This document shows, one piece after another, positions 24,154 to 33,829 of a DNA stretch of 64,000 bases. Every line of letters starts with the position of its first letter. Positions within the stretch are counted from its first letter, which is position 1. The DNA is taken from contig CAVYVO010000024.1 in assembly GCA_963771985.1 (NCBI GenBank), positions 248,001 to 312,000 of the forward strand, written 5' to 3'. Source of the DNA: Trebonia sp963771985. GTDB taxonomy: Bacteria; Actinomycetota; Actinomycetes; Streptosporangiales; Streptosporangiaceae. The notes below the pieces were generated by a model, which ran no database searches, was not told the origin of the DNA, and saw only the letters and a program-made list of their open reading frames with translations. The position numbers and the translations under genes were made by a program.

Positions 24154-25356
24154 ATGATCACCGCCATCACTGGCGCACGGGTCTTCGACGGAGACCAGGT
24201 CATCGAGGCGCGCACGGTCGTGATCGACGGCGCGGGCATCGCCGCGGTCGGAGGGCCGGTGCCGCCCGGCGCCGCCATCATGGACGCCGCCGGGGGGACC
24301 CTGCTGCCCGGCCTGATCGACTCCCATGTCCACACCGACATGGGTGGCCTGCGCGACGCGCTGAAATTCGGTGTCACCACGGAACTCGAGATGATGGGGC
24401 GCTGGTCAGCCAGGCAGCGCAGGGAAATAGCCGAAAGGAACGACGTCGCAGACCTGCGTTCCCCGGGAATGGGCGTCACCCCGAAAGGGGGGCACCCCAC
24501 CGAGTACATGAGTTCGAGCAGCAACCTGTTCATCCGGTACTTCTACCGGTTCCCGTCCGTCTCGACTCCCGGCGAGGCGGCCCGGTTCGTGTCCAGGCAG
24601 GTGTCCAGGGGCGCCGACTACATCAAGGTCTTCATCGAGGACGGCAGCCGCATCGGCTTCCCGGGACTTCCTGTCCTCGATGACGCCACGCTCGCCGCCG
24701 CGGTGCAGGAAGCGCACCGCCACGACAAGCTCGCCATCGCGCACATCACGACGGCTGAAGGCGCCCGCCGGGCCGTCGATGCCGGAGTTGACGGCCTCGG
24801 GCACCTGTTTCTCGATTCACCCGCCCAGGAGCTCATCGGCACCATAGCCTCAGCCGGCGTCTTCGTCATACCTACCCTGGTGACGCTCTCGACGGCTTTC
24901 GGCAACAACGCAGCCGCGCTGGCCGCCGACGAGCGGGTGCGCTCCAGGCTGGACAGCAGGTGGCTCGACTCGCTGTCGCGCAGCATGAACGTCTACCCGC
25001 AGGGAAACCTGGACGACGCGTACGCCAGTATCAGGGCCCTGCGCGACGCGGGCGCGGACATCCTGGCGGGCTCCGACGTGTCGGAACCCATCCCCATCCT
25101 CGGGGGGCTCGCGCACGGCGCCAGCCTGCATCACGAGCTGCGACTGCTGGTCGCGGCGGGACTGCGGCCCGGAGACGCCCTGCGCGCGGCCACCTCCACT
25201 CCCGCGCGCCGGTTCGGGCTCACCGACCGCGGCCGCATCGTCCCGGGCGTGCTCGCCGACCTGCTGCTCGTCGACGGCGACCCAACCGCCACCATCTCCG
25301 ACACCCTGTCCATCAGGGCCGTATGGCGGCGCGGCGTCCGCCAGGCCGCTGCCTGA
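24154..25356 (+). CDS. Amidohydrolase-family metal-dependent hydrolase
   Basis: A 400-aa enzyme of the imidazolonepropionase/dipeptidase-like branch. Metal ligands seen: HVHT (LLPGLIDSHVHTDMGG), the carbamylated-lysine position ADYIKVFIEDG, histidines in LAIAHI and GLGHLF, and aspartate in LAGSDVSEP. The C-terminal beta sandwich has GRIVPGVLADLLLVDGDP. Such enzymes cleave amide or similar C-N bonds; substrate unknown. GAGG precedes ATG 24154. A CehA-like hydrolase follows by 95 bases on the same strand, so they may act in one degradative pathway. Confidence 0.88.
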   Translation: MITAITGARVFDGDQVIEARTVVIDGAGIAAVGGPVPPGAAIMDAAGGTLLPGLIDSHVHTDMGGLRDALKFGVTTELEMMGRWSARQRREIAERNDVADLRSPGMGVTPKGGHPTEYMSSSSNLFIRYFYRFPSVSTPGEAARFVSRQVSRGADYIKVFIEDGSRIGFPGLPVLDDATLAAAVQEAHRHDKLAIAHITTAEGARRAVDAGVDGLGHLFLDSPAQELIGTIASAGVFVIPTLVTLSTAFGNNAAALAADERVRSRLDSRWLDSLSRSMNVYPQGNLDDAYASIRALRDAGADILAGSDVSEPIPILGGLAHGASLHHELRLLVAAGLRPGDALRAATSTPARRFGLTDRGRIVPGVLADLLLVDGDPTATISDTLSIRAVWRRGVRQAAA

Positions 25357-25451
25357 GGCCGGATCAAGGCTAGTGGACGCCGGAGTTATCAGCACGGGGC
25401 AGGCCGAAAACGACTGGGGTCAGACCGGCCGCGCGCCTTACGATCGGACGC

Positions 25452-27860
25452 ATGCCGAGCTATGAGCCAGTAGACCTGTCCGCTGCGTGCAACGCCGGTG
25501 TGGACGTTCTTGGCGATGAGCCGGGCGATGTTCCGCTCGGGAGGGTGGACCTGCGCGGCCTGCCGTTCCTCATCGGGTCGGAGTCGGCGTCCGCGGAGCG
25601 GTGCTTCCTGCTGCCCGGCGCCCCGGCGCCGGTCGGGATCGGCCGGCTGGCGCGGCGGGTGATCGTCGCGCACCGGCTGCTCGAGCCGGGCGCGCCAGCC
25701 GGTCACGCCGTCGGGCGGACCGTCGCGGAGTATGTTTTCCACCTGGCCGGCGGCGAGGTCGTCACCGCGCCCATCCGGGAGCGGTTCGAAATCCAGGTGG
25801 TGCCGCCGGGGTGGGGCCGTCTGCCGTTCCTCGCCGTCACCGACACCCTCGACTACAATCTGCCGCGTTTCGAGGGCAAATGGGGCCAAGCCGGGGAACG
25901 TCTGGTGGAGCACGAAATGGGATGGCCCGCCGGATACTTCCTATGGTGCTGGGAAAATCCGCATCCGGAACGAGCGGTCGAACGGATCGAGTTCATCCCG
26001 CGCGGCACCCGGTTCATCGTTGCCGGCATCACGACCAGCGACGTTGACGAGCACCCGTTCGTCCGCGCGCCGGCGCGCCCGGTGCGGCTGGTGGCGAAGG
26101 ACGGGCGGAACGGCGTCTTCGGTATCGACGTGGACCGGGGTGTCGCGACCTATCCGCAGCCGCTGCCCGGCGAGGACGACCGGGCCGGCTGGGGAGCGAC
26201 CGAGGGAACGTCCGCGTACGCGTCGATCGCCGCGCTGCCGTCGGCCACCGTCGCGGTCCGGCGGGGCGGCGACGAGCTCGGCCGGGTGCGCTGGGGGGAC
26301 GTGGAACGTGACGGGCGGGCAGACGCCGGCCAGGTCTCGCTCGAGCTGGTGGAAGGCGGCCGCAACTGGGTGCATGTCAGCGTCGTCGACGACGCGACCG
26401 GGCGGCCGGTGCCGTGCCGGGTCCATTTCCGTTCGGCCGAGGGGATTCCCTACCAGCCGCACGGCCACCACAATCACGTCACGCAGAATCTCGGCAGCTG
26501 GCACTACGACGTTGGCGGTGACACCCGTCTTGGCCAGCGCAGCTACGCGTATATCGACGGCACCTGCCAGGGATGGCTGCCACGAGGCGACGTCGTCGTG
26601 GACGTCGCGCGCGGGTTCGAATACGAACCGCTCCGGCAGACCGTGCGGATCGAGCCGGGTCAGCGGGACCTGACGCTGCGGATCAGGCGCGTCGCTGACA
26701 TGGCCTCGGAAGGATGGTGGTCTGGCGACTCGCACGTGCACTTCCTGTCCACCCCGGGCGCTCAGCTCGAGCAAAGGGGCGAGGATCTGCGTGTCGTCAA
26801 TTTGCTGCAGACGCAGTGGGGCGCGCTGTTCACCAACACCGAGGATTTTTCCGGCCAGCCCAGTGTCGTCGATGGCGGCGGCTACATAACGTATGCCGGC
26901 CAGGAAAACCGGCAGCACATGCTCGGCCACATGGTTCTGTGGGGCCTGAAAGAACCGGTCATGCCGTGGTGCAGCGACGGTCCCGACGAGGCCGAGCTCG
27001 GCGGCGCGCTGGACGCGACGCTGAGCGACTGGGCCGACCGGACGCACGCCCAGGGCGGCACCGTCGTCGCCGCGCATTTCCCGAATCCGAACGGCGAGCC
27101 GGCCGTTCTCGTCGTGACCGGCCGGGCCAACGCCGTCGAGATGCTGGCCCATTCCGACGACGCGATGCTCGAATATTACCGGTACCTGAACAGCGGCTAC
27201 CGGCTGCCGCTCGTCGGCGGCACGGACAAGATGTCAAGCGCCGTGCCGGTCGGCCTGTACCGCACGTACGCGCGGCTGGACGAGGAGTTCAGCTATGAGG
27301 CCTGGTGCCGGGCGGTGCGGTCGGGCCGTACGTTCCTTTCCGGGGGGCCGCTCGTGACGCTCTCGGTCGACGGGTACGAGCCGGGCGGTACCGTCGGGCT
27401 TTCCGGGCCGGGAACGGTCAGTGTCCATGCCGCGGTGCGCAGCATTTTCCCGCTCCGCTGCCTCGAAGTCGTGCGTAACGGCGAGGTCGTTGCGCGGGCG
27501 GAAGCCAACGGCGGTCGGCAGGCCGAAATCAGCGAGGAATTGCGGATCGACGGGAACTCGTGGATAGCCTGCAGAGCGTTCGGCGCCGGTTACCACCTCG
27601 ATGAATGGGGTCGCCGGGTTTTCGCGCACACCTCGCCGGTCTACGTCGCCTGCGGCGGCGACTGGACGATGACCGACCCCGAAGGCATCCGCTATATCCG
27701 CACCCTCATCGAGGGTGCCCGCGAATACGTACGGCACACTGCGGTCCGCAGGTCCGACCAGCTCACGACGCACCATCACGGCGAGGCCAGCCACCTCGCC
27801 TGGCTGGAGCGGCCGTTCGCCGAGGCCCTGCGCGCGCTGGAAGAACGCGGCCACGGGTGA
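25452..27860 (+). CDS. CehA/McbA-like PHP-domain metallohydrolase
   Basis: An 802-aa protein. The N-terminal half is beta-rich; the C-terminal half is a PHP-type metal domain starting WWSGDSHVHF (Asp426, His428, His430), with TYAGQENRQHMLGHMVLWG, VVAAHFPNPNG and LVGGTDKMSS. CehA and McbA hydrolyse the carbamate ester of carbaryl, but most relatives are uncharacterised, so ester or carbamate hydrolysis is an inference. It is long for the family because of the N-terminal region. Confidence 0.8.
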   Translation: MPSYEPVDLSAACNAGVDVLGDEPGDVPLGRVDLRGLPFLIGSESASAERCFLLPGAPAPVGIGRLARRVIVAHRLLEPGAPAGHAVGRTVAEYVFHLAGGEVVTAPIRERFEIQVVPPGWGRLPFLAVTDTLDYNLPRFEGKWGQAGERLVEHEMGWPAGYFLWCWENPHPERAVERIEFIPRGTRFIVAGITTSDVDEHPFVRAPARPVRLVAKDGRNGVFGIDVDRGVATYPQPLPGEDDRAGWGATEGTSAYASIAALPSATVAVRRGGDELGRVRWGDVERDGRADAGQVSLELVEGGRNWVHVSVVDDATGRPVPCRVHFRSAEGIPYQPHGHHNHVTQNLGSWHYDVGGDTRLGQRSYAYIDGTCQGWLPRGDVVVDVARGFEYEPLRQTVRIEPGQRDLTLRIRRVADMASEGWWSGDSHVHFLSTPGAQLEQRGEDLRVVNLLQTQWGALFTNTEDFSGQPSVVDGGGYITYAGQENRQHMLGHMVLWGLKEPVMPWCSDGPDEAELGGALDATLSDWADRTHAQGGTVVAAHFPNPNGEPAVLVVTGRANAVEMLAHSDDAMLEYYRYLNSGYRLPLVGGTDKMSSAVPVGLYRTYARLDEEFSYEAWCRAVRSGRTFLSGGPLVTLSVDGYEPGGTVGLSGPGTVSVHAAVRSIFPLRCLEVVRNGEVVARAEANGGRQAEISEELRIDGNSWIACRAFGAGYHLDEWGRRVFAHTSPVYVACGGDWTMTDPEGIRYIRTLIEGAREYVRHTAVRRSDQLTTHHHGEASHLAWLERPFAEALRALEERGHG

Positions 27861-28094
27861 CCGAATCAAAAACGGTAACCGAGGGCCGGCCCGTGAGGGT
27901 GGCAAGCGCGTCGCGTGCCTCGTCGGCGATGGGTGGCGGGACATCACCGAGTTCGGTGACGTGCCTGAGTGCTTTGGCGTATTCGCGATCTCGCGGCTGC
28001 GGACATCGCGGTGGCCGAATGTACCGATGACGGCCGGTGGCAGGTAATCGCCTCTTCCGAGCCCGCGGTCGTCCGCCCTCCGCAACACCGCCTT

Positions 28095-28748
28095 TTAGGG
28101 GCGGGTGCGGCGGGCCTGGGTTGTGGCTGTCGTGTCTGGCAGCCGGAGCATCGGGAGGAGCGTGTCGCGGACGAGTGCCTCGATCGTCGATCGGTCATCT
28201 AGCGTGATCGAGCCCTCCCGGGTGAGGACGAGTGAGATGCCGAGGCGGGCGATGACCTCGGACGCCTGATCGACGTCTGCGGGGGCGGCATGGCCCGCGT
28301 CGATCTCGGCCTGGAGTCGCTCGGCGATCAGCGTCTTGTACAGCGCTAGTACCGGCGCCCCGCCGGTAGTCAGCAGCGGGAGCAGCATTTCGGGCTCGGC
28401 ACGCAGGAGCTTGTCGAACAGCGGGTGCCCGCGCACGAAGCTGACGGCGAACCCGAACCCTTCCACGAGCCGCTCCTCGATCGTCGAAGCCGCGCCCCAC
28501 CGGCGGTCGATCTCCGCTACGGCGCGGCGCAGCTCTCGCGCGATCACGGCCTCGACCAGCCGCTGCTTGTTCGTGAAGCGCCGGAAGACGGTCATCTTGG
28601 ACACCCCGGCGCGGCGGGCGATGTCGTCCATCGTCGATCGCCGGATGCCGAACTCGGCGAACTGCTCCAGCGCTGCTGTGGCAACCCGGTCGGCAACGGC
28701 GTCGTCGCCAGGGGCAGGGCCGGCGTTCGAGCTGATGCAACACGACAA
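28095..28748 (-). CDS. TetR-family transcriptional regulator
   Basis: A 217-aa regulator with the TetR HTH: VATAALEQFAEFGIRRSTMDDIARRAGVSKMTVFRRFTNKQRLVEAVI. The ligand domain is alanine/leucine-rich. It is divergent from the P450-aldehyde dehydrogenase-GMC block and probably its repressor. The only start in frame is TTG at 28748, directly after a stop triplet and without a clear ribosome site, so a leaderless or altered start is possible. Confidence 0.87.
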   Translation of the reverse strand: MSCCISSNAGPAPGDDAVADRVATAALEQFAEFGIRRSTMDDIARRAGVSKMTVFRRFTNKQRLVEAVIARELRRAVAEIDRRWGAASTIEERLVEGFGFAVSFVRGHPLFDKLLRAEPEMLLPLLTTGGAPVLALYKTLIAERLQAEIDAGHAAPADVDQASEVIARLGISLVLTREGSITLDDRSTIEALVRDTLLPMLRLPDTTATTQARRTRP

Positions 28749-28801
28749 TCATCGTGCTATGTTACCAAGACAGTCCCATAGTCACACGGCGGGAGGGGCT
28801 G

Positions 28802-30156
28802 ATGCATGAAGCGCTCGAGACCCTGCCGCGTCTGCGACGTCCGGCCGCTGTCAACGCTGCGGAGTACTGGATCGCGCCTGAGCGGTTCACGCGACGCTGC
28901 GGACGCCTCGGTGACCGGTTCGTCGTCCCGATGCCCGCCACCGGCCCGTGGCTGTGCCTGACCGATCCCGACGACATCAAGGGCGTCTTCACGGCCGATA
29001 CGAACGTCCTGCGCTTCGGCGCCGCACTCGTCAAGACCGCGCCGCACCAGCTCCTGCTCGGCCCGACCGGGCTTACCACTGCTGACGGTCCGGAACACAT
29101 GCGCAAGCGCCGGATGCAGTTGCCCGCGTTTCAACGCAAGGTGGTGGCTGGCTATGAGGAGGTGATGCAGCGCAAGACCGAAGAGACGCTCGCCGGCTTG
29201 GTGTTCGACCGGCCGGCCCGTGCTCACGATTTCACGCAGGAGATCATCATCGCCGCGGTTTTCGGCATGACCGAGCCCGCTCGCGTCAAGCGGCTGCGGA
29301 CCGCGACGCTCGCGCTGATGCGCGAGGCCAGCTCGCGGCGGTTCTTGCTGCAGACGATCATCGCGACCTCCGTCGGGATGGCTGGGACGGACCGTTCCCG
29401 CGGATTCGCCGCGCAGTGGCGGCAGTCGACGCGGTCGTCCTCGAAGAGGCCAGCGAGCGTAAGCGCGCCGGCGAGCTCGAGCGGGACGACGTGCTCGGGA
29501 TGTTCCTGCGCACCCCTGACGATCACGGCAGCCCGATGCCTGACAACGAGCTCTGCGACGCGATGCGGACGCTGCTGATCGGGGGCCACGAGACGACCGC
29601 CTCCACGCTAGCGTGGATCCTCGAGCGCGCCGTGCGCCACCCCGGCGTCGTGGCCCGCCTGAACAGCGCGGCCCTCGACGGCGACGACGACTACATCGAC
29701 GGTGTCATCCACGAGGGGATGTGCCTGCGCCCCGTGTTCCCGATGACCACCCGCCTCGCCGCCGAACCGTTCGAGCTACCCGGACTGACGATCCCCGCCG
29801 ATACCATGGTCATGCCCTACATCGCGCTTGTGCACCGCCGCGCCGACATCTACCCCGACCCGCTCACCTTCCGCCCCGAGCGCTTCCTCGATACCCGCGC
29901 CGGCGTCTTCACCTGGATCCCCTTCGGCGGCGGGCCCCGACGCTGCATCGGTGCCACCTTCGCACTGATCGAAGCCCGCATCGTCTTGCGAACGTTGCTG
30001 CGCCACGCGGAGCTCCTCCCCACCCGGGAGCGCTCAGAACGAATCGGCCGGCGCAACGTCACGATCGTCCCCGCTCGCGGAGCACGCATCACCCTGAAGA
30101 AGCTGCCACCCGCCGCCCGGCGAACGCGCGACGGCGAGACGACGGCCGCCGCGTGA
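28802..30156 (+). pseudogene. Cytochrome P450, frameshifted and lacking the ExxR arginine
   Basis: The heme ligand motif FGGGPRRCIG and the I-helix LLIGGHETTAS are intact in the second part. The first part (APERFTRRCGRLGDRFVVPMPATGPWLC ... TADGPEHMRKRRMQLPAFQ) is in another frame; the shift is near 29375-29420. The invariant K-helix ExxR reads EGMC (GAG GGG ATG TGC), so the arginine is a cysteine. Two independent lesions argue for a true pseudogene. The start at 28802 has a strong GGGAGGGG site. It would have been the first gene of the catabolic operon. Confidence 0.82.
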
Positions 30157-30241
30157 TCTTCGGCGCCGGCCTGACCTTCGCGCCGTTACGCGCGGATGAC
30201 AGCCACATACGACCCCTGCTGGGCGAGTCAAGGAGGCTACC

Positions 30242-31942
30242 GTGGAAACTCAACAGCTAGATCAGGTTTTGCTGAAGGTCGACGACCACAAGACGGTGTG
30301 GGCACGGTTGCCGATCAAGGACAAGATTCAGTATCTGATCGAAGTCCGGCAGGCGACCGTGGCCAACGCGCAGCGCTGGGCTGATGCCGAAACCAAGGCC
30401 AAGCAGTTGCGCATCGGATCGCCTCTGGTCGGCGCCGAGGCGTGGCTCGGCGGCCCGTATGCCGTGGTGGCCTGGCTGTCGGCGTCGATCCAGACCCTCA
30501 CCGCTCTCGATACCGGCGGGGACCTGCTGGCGCATGTCAAGCTGCGCCGCAGCGTAGACGGCAAGCTGGTCGCCCGGGTGCTTCCGCACGACATCTACGA
30601 GGGGCTGCTGTTCCACGGCGTCACCGCGGACGTGTGGATGCGCGACGGCGTGACCGAGCAGAACCTGCGCGAGAACATGGCCGGCTTTTACCGGCACGAG
30701 GATCCCGATGGGGAACTGGCCCTGGTGCTGGGCGCGGGCAACGTCTCGGCGATCGTGCCGCTGGACATCCTGGACCGCATGATCAACTGCGGTGAGGTCG
30801 TGATCTGCAAGATGAATCCGGTCAATGAGTACCTCGGGCCGATCTTCGAGGACATCTTCGGCCCGCTGATACGGGACGGGTACCTGGCCTTCGTCTACGG
30901 CGGCGGTGATGTCGGTGAGTACCTGACCCGTCATGACGCGGTGCAGGCCATCCATCTCACCGGCAGCGCGCGCACATTCGACCTGATCGTGTACGGCCCG
31001 GGGGAGGAAGGCCAGCGGCGCAAGGCGGCCGACGACCGGGTCGTCGACAAACCGGTCAGCTCCGAACTCGGTGGTGTCGGCGCGACGATCGTGCTGCCGG
31101 GTCCCTGGACCGAGGCCGACTTCCGGTACCAGGCCGAGCACGTGGTCACGCAGAAGCTGCACAACGCCGGGCATAACTGCGTCGCCAGCCAGGTCCTCAT
31201 CGTGCCTGCGGACTGGGATGGCAGCTCAAGAATGCTGCGTGAGGTCCGGCGGGGCCTGGAGGTGTCGGAGCCAAGAGTGGCTTATTATCCCGGCACTGAG
31301 GAGCGCCTGAGCGCGCTGCAGCAGGCAGAGCCCGCCACCGAGGTCCTGGGCGGCGATACGGAACGGTTGTTCGTGGCCGGCGTGGATCCGGCCGCGGACC
31401 ACTACGGGTTCGGCACCGAGTTCTTCGCCCCGGCCATGGTGACGACGTCGTTGCCGGGAGAGGCGGGGCAGTTCCTGCAGCGTGCGGTCGGCTTCTGCAA
31501 CGACAGGCTGTACGGCACGCTGTCGGTGAACCTCATCGTGCACCCGGCGACGCGACGTCGGCTCGGCGCGGACTTCGACCGGGCCATCGCAGCCCTGCGG
31601 TACGGAGGCATCGGGATCAACACGTGGTCGGCTGCTGCGTTTCTGGTCCCCCGGGCCGCCTGGGGAGCCTACCCGGGTCACAGCTACACCGATGTGCAGT
31701 CGGGCATCGGGGTCGTGCACAACGCGCTGATGTTCGACAAGCCGCTCAAGACCGTCGTGTCCGCGCCGTTCCGCCCGTTCCCCCGCTCGATCCGGCACGG
31801 CGAGAACACCCTGTTCCCCAAGCCGCCGTGGTTCTTGACCAACAAGACCGCCGAATCCACCGCCCGCAAGCTCACCGAGTTCGCCGCGGCGCCATCGGCA
31901 GCGAAGCTGCCGGCCCTGTTCAGCTCAGCATTGCGAGGATGA
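30242..31942 (+). CDS. Aldehyde dehydrogenase-superfamily enzyme
   Basis: A 566-aa NAD(P)-dependent oxidoreductase. The nucleophile is Cys313 in HNAGHNCVASQ and the general base Glu275 in VSSELGGVGATIVL; the cofactor-binding part shows LVLGAGNVSAIVPLD and VQAIHLTGSARTFD. It is longer than the usual 480-500 residues and belongs to a less studied branch. AAGGAGG precedes GTG 30242. The GMC oxidoreductase starts 3 bases after its stop, so alcohol oxidation and aldehyde oxidation are coupled genetically. Confidence 0.88.
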   Translation: METQQLDQVLLKVDDHKTVWARLPIKDKIQYLIEVRQATVANAQRWADAETKAKQLRIGSPLVGAEAWLGGPYAVVAWLSASIQTLTALDTGGDLLAHVKLRRSVDGKLVARVLPHDIYEGLLFHGVTADVWMRDGVTEQNLRENMAGFYRHEDPDGELALVLGAGNVSAIVPLDILDRMINCGEVVICKMNPVNEYLGPIFEDIFGPLIRDGYLAFVYGGGDVGEYLTRHDAVQAIHLTGSARTFDLIVYGPGEEGQRRKAADDRVVDKPVSSELGGVGATIVLPGPWTEADFRYQAEHVVTQKLHNAGHNCVASQVLIVPADWDGSSRMLREVRRGLEVSEPRVAYYPGTEERLSALQQAEPATEVLGGDTERLFVAGVDPAADHYGFGTEFFAPAMVTTSLPGEAGQFLQRAVGFCNDRLYGTLSVNLIVHPATRRRLGADFDRAIAALRYGGIGINTWSAAAFLVPRAAWGAYPGHSYTDVQSGIGVVHNALMFDKPLKTVVSAPFRPFPRSIRHGENTLFPKPPWFLTNKTAESTARKLTEFAAAPSAAKLPALFSSALRG

Positions 31943-31945
31943 CCC

Positions 31946-33520
31946 ATGACTTCGTTCGACTACATCGTGGTAGGCGCGGGCTCGGCTGGCGCCGTCGTGG
32001 CCGCCCGGCTGGCGGAGTCAGCCGGCAACAGGGTGCTGCTCATCGAGGCTGGCGGCAGCCACAAGCACCTGAACGTGCAGGTGCCCGCAGCGTTCTCCAA
32101 GCAGTTCAAGACCAAGCTGGACTGGGCCTATTTCTCTGAACCTGAGCAGTACCTGGGCGGGCGCAGGATCTTCATGCCAAGAGCCAAGATGCTCGGCGGC
32201 TGCTCTTCGATGAACGCCATGATCTACATTCGCGGCAACAAGGCCGACTATGACACCTGGGCCAAAGAAGGAGCCGCCGGATGGTCGTATGCGGACGTGC
32301 TCCCGTTGTTCCGCAAGTCCGAGAACAACTCCCGCGGCGCCGACGACTACCACGGCGACAGTGGTCCGCTCTACGTCCAGGACCTGCGGTCCCCGAATGA
32401 GATGAGCCGCAAGCTCGTCGAGGCGATCACCGCCACCGGCCTGGACCGAAACGATGACTTCAATGGTGCCGACCAGCTCGGCACGGGCCTTTACCAGGTG
32501 ACCCAGCGCAGAGGGAGGCGGTGGACGACCGCCGACGGCTATATCAACCCGGCCCGTAAGCGGAGCAACTTCAGCGTCCTGACCAACACCCTCGCGCTCC
32601 GGGTGCGGATCGAGAACGGCGTCGCGGTCGGCGTCGAAGCCGAACGCGACGGCAAACCCGGGTTCATCCGGGCCACCAAGGAGGTCATCTTGTCGGCAGG
32701 GGCGATCAACACCCCCCAGCTGCTGATGCTCTCCGGTATCGGTCCCGCCGATCACCTGGCCGAGCACGGCATCACCGCGATCGTGGACAACCCCAACGTG
32801 GGCGACCATTACATGGACCATCCGATGGTCCTGATCAACGTGGAAACGACGGCCAAGGGGACATTGCACGAGGCCGAGTCGCCCAAGTGGCTGCTGACCT
32901 ACCTGACGCGCAGGACCGGGCTGCTGACCTCGAACATCGGCGAGGCAGGCGCGTTCTTCCACACCCGTTCCGGTGACGCGGCCCCGGACATGCAGTACCT
33001 CTGCGCGCCCGGATACTTCTACGACCATGGGTTCCGCACGTACGCGACCCCCGCGCTGGGGATCGGCTGCTCGCTGGTCGGAGCGCGAAGTACGGGCCAC
33101 GTCCGGTTGCGTAACAGCGACCCGAAGGAAAAGGCGGCCATCACCGCCAACTACCTCAAAGAGCCCGAGGACATGCAGGCGATGATCAGCGCCGTCGAGC
33201 GAGCCCGGGAGATCTTCGCGTCCGCCCCGCTTCGCGGCCTAGTCGGCAGGGAAATCCACCCGGGCGGCGACACGTCATCCCGCGAGGCCCTCGACAAGAT
33301 CATCCGGCGCGAGGTCGAACACACCTACCACCCGGCCTGCACCGCCCGGATCGGCACCGAGTCCAGCGGAGTGGTAGATCCCCAACTGCGGGTGCACGGC
33401 GTGCAGCAGCTGCGGGTTGCCGACGCGTCGGTGTTCCCTGTCATCCCCCACGGCAACACCCACGCTCCGACGGTGATGGCAGGAGAAAAGGCTGCCATCA
33501 TGATCGCTGCCGCAGGATGA
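31946..33520 (+). CDS. GMC-family flavin alcohol oxidase/dehydrogenase
   Basis: A 524-aa choline dehydrogenase-like enzyme. FAD motif VVGAGSAGAVVAARL (residues 8-22), GMC signature RAKMLGGCSSMNAMIYIRG and LSAGAINTPQLLMLSGIG. Active-site residues are His462 (YHPACT) and His506 (GNTHAPT), where many relatives have His-Asn. Likely oxidises a primary, possibly long-chain, alcohol to the aldehyde used by the preceding gene's product; chain length is inferred from the nearby alkyl sulfatase. Confidence 0.9.
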   Translation: MTSFDYIVVGAGSAGAVVAARLAESAGNRVLLIEAGGSHKHLNVQVPAAFSKQFKTKLDWAYFSEPEQYLGGRRIFMPRAKMLGGCSSMNAMIYIRGNKADYDTWAKEGAAGWSYADVLPLFRKSENNSRGADDYHGDSGPLYVQDLRSPNEMSRKLVEAITATGLDRNDDFNGADQLGTGLYQVTQRRGRRWTTADGYINPARKRSNFSVLTNTLALRVRIENGVAVGVEAERDGKPGFIRATKEVILSAGAINTPQLLMLSGIGPADHLAEHGITAIVDNPNVGDHYMDHPMVLINVETTAKGTLHEAESPKWLLTYLTRRTGLLTSNIGEAGAFFHTRSGDAAPDMQYLCAPGYFYDHGFRTYATPALGIGCSLVGARSTGHVRLRNSDPKEKAAITANYLKEPEDMQAMISAVERAREIFASAPLRGLVGREIHPGGDTSSREALDKIIRREVEHTYHPACTARIGTESSGVVDPQLRVHGVQQLRVADASVFPVIPHGNTHAPTVMAGEKAAIMIAAAG

Positions 33521-33525
33521 GGCCC

Positions 33526-33645
33526 GGCTTCTGCCGTGGCCGCGCGCGGAACGGCGCCCTGCACAGCTACCGGCTGACGTTCCCCGCCGGCGAGATCCCG
33601 CAGGCCAAGCGGTTCTGGTCACTCACCGCCTACACCCCGGGCGTA
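33526..33645 (+). pseudogene. Stub of a DUF1214 protein
   Basis: Encodes NGALHSYRLTFPAGEIPQAKRFWSLTAYTPG, a recognisable stretch of the DUF1214 domain of DUF1254/DUF1214 proteins. Both the upstream and downstream parts of the domain are missing; the frame continues into unrelated sequence. It ends where an oppositely oriented TetR stub begins. Confidence 0.6.
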
Positions 33646-33762
33646 GGGGTAGGTGTTGAACAGCTTCAGCGCCGAATTGATCAGTGCCTGGCGCCGGTCG
33701 TCCGGAGCGAGCCTGCGCCGGACGGGGCGGGCCGTAGGTTCCCCGCTCTTCGATGAACTCAC
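33642..33762 (-). pseudogene. N-terminal stub of a TetR-family regulator
   Basis: Minus-strand translation from GTG 33762 gives VSSSKSGEPTARPVRRRLAPDDRRQALINSALKLFNTYPYARG, the first helix of a TetR DNA-binding domain, then stops matching. It meets the DUF1214 stub head-on near 33642, marking a deletion junction. Confidence 0.6.
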
Positions 33763-33829
33763 ACTGTATTAATACCCACTCGCGGGCAAAGCCACAGGTC
33801 GTGCGGAACTCCACCAGCGCCGCTGCGGT

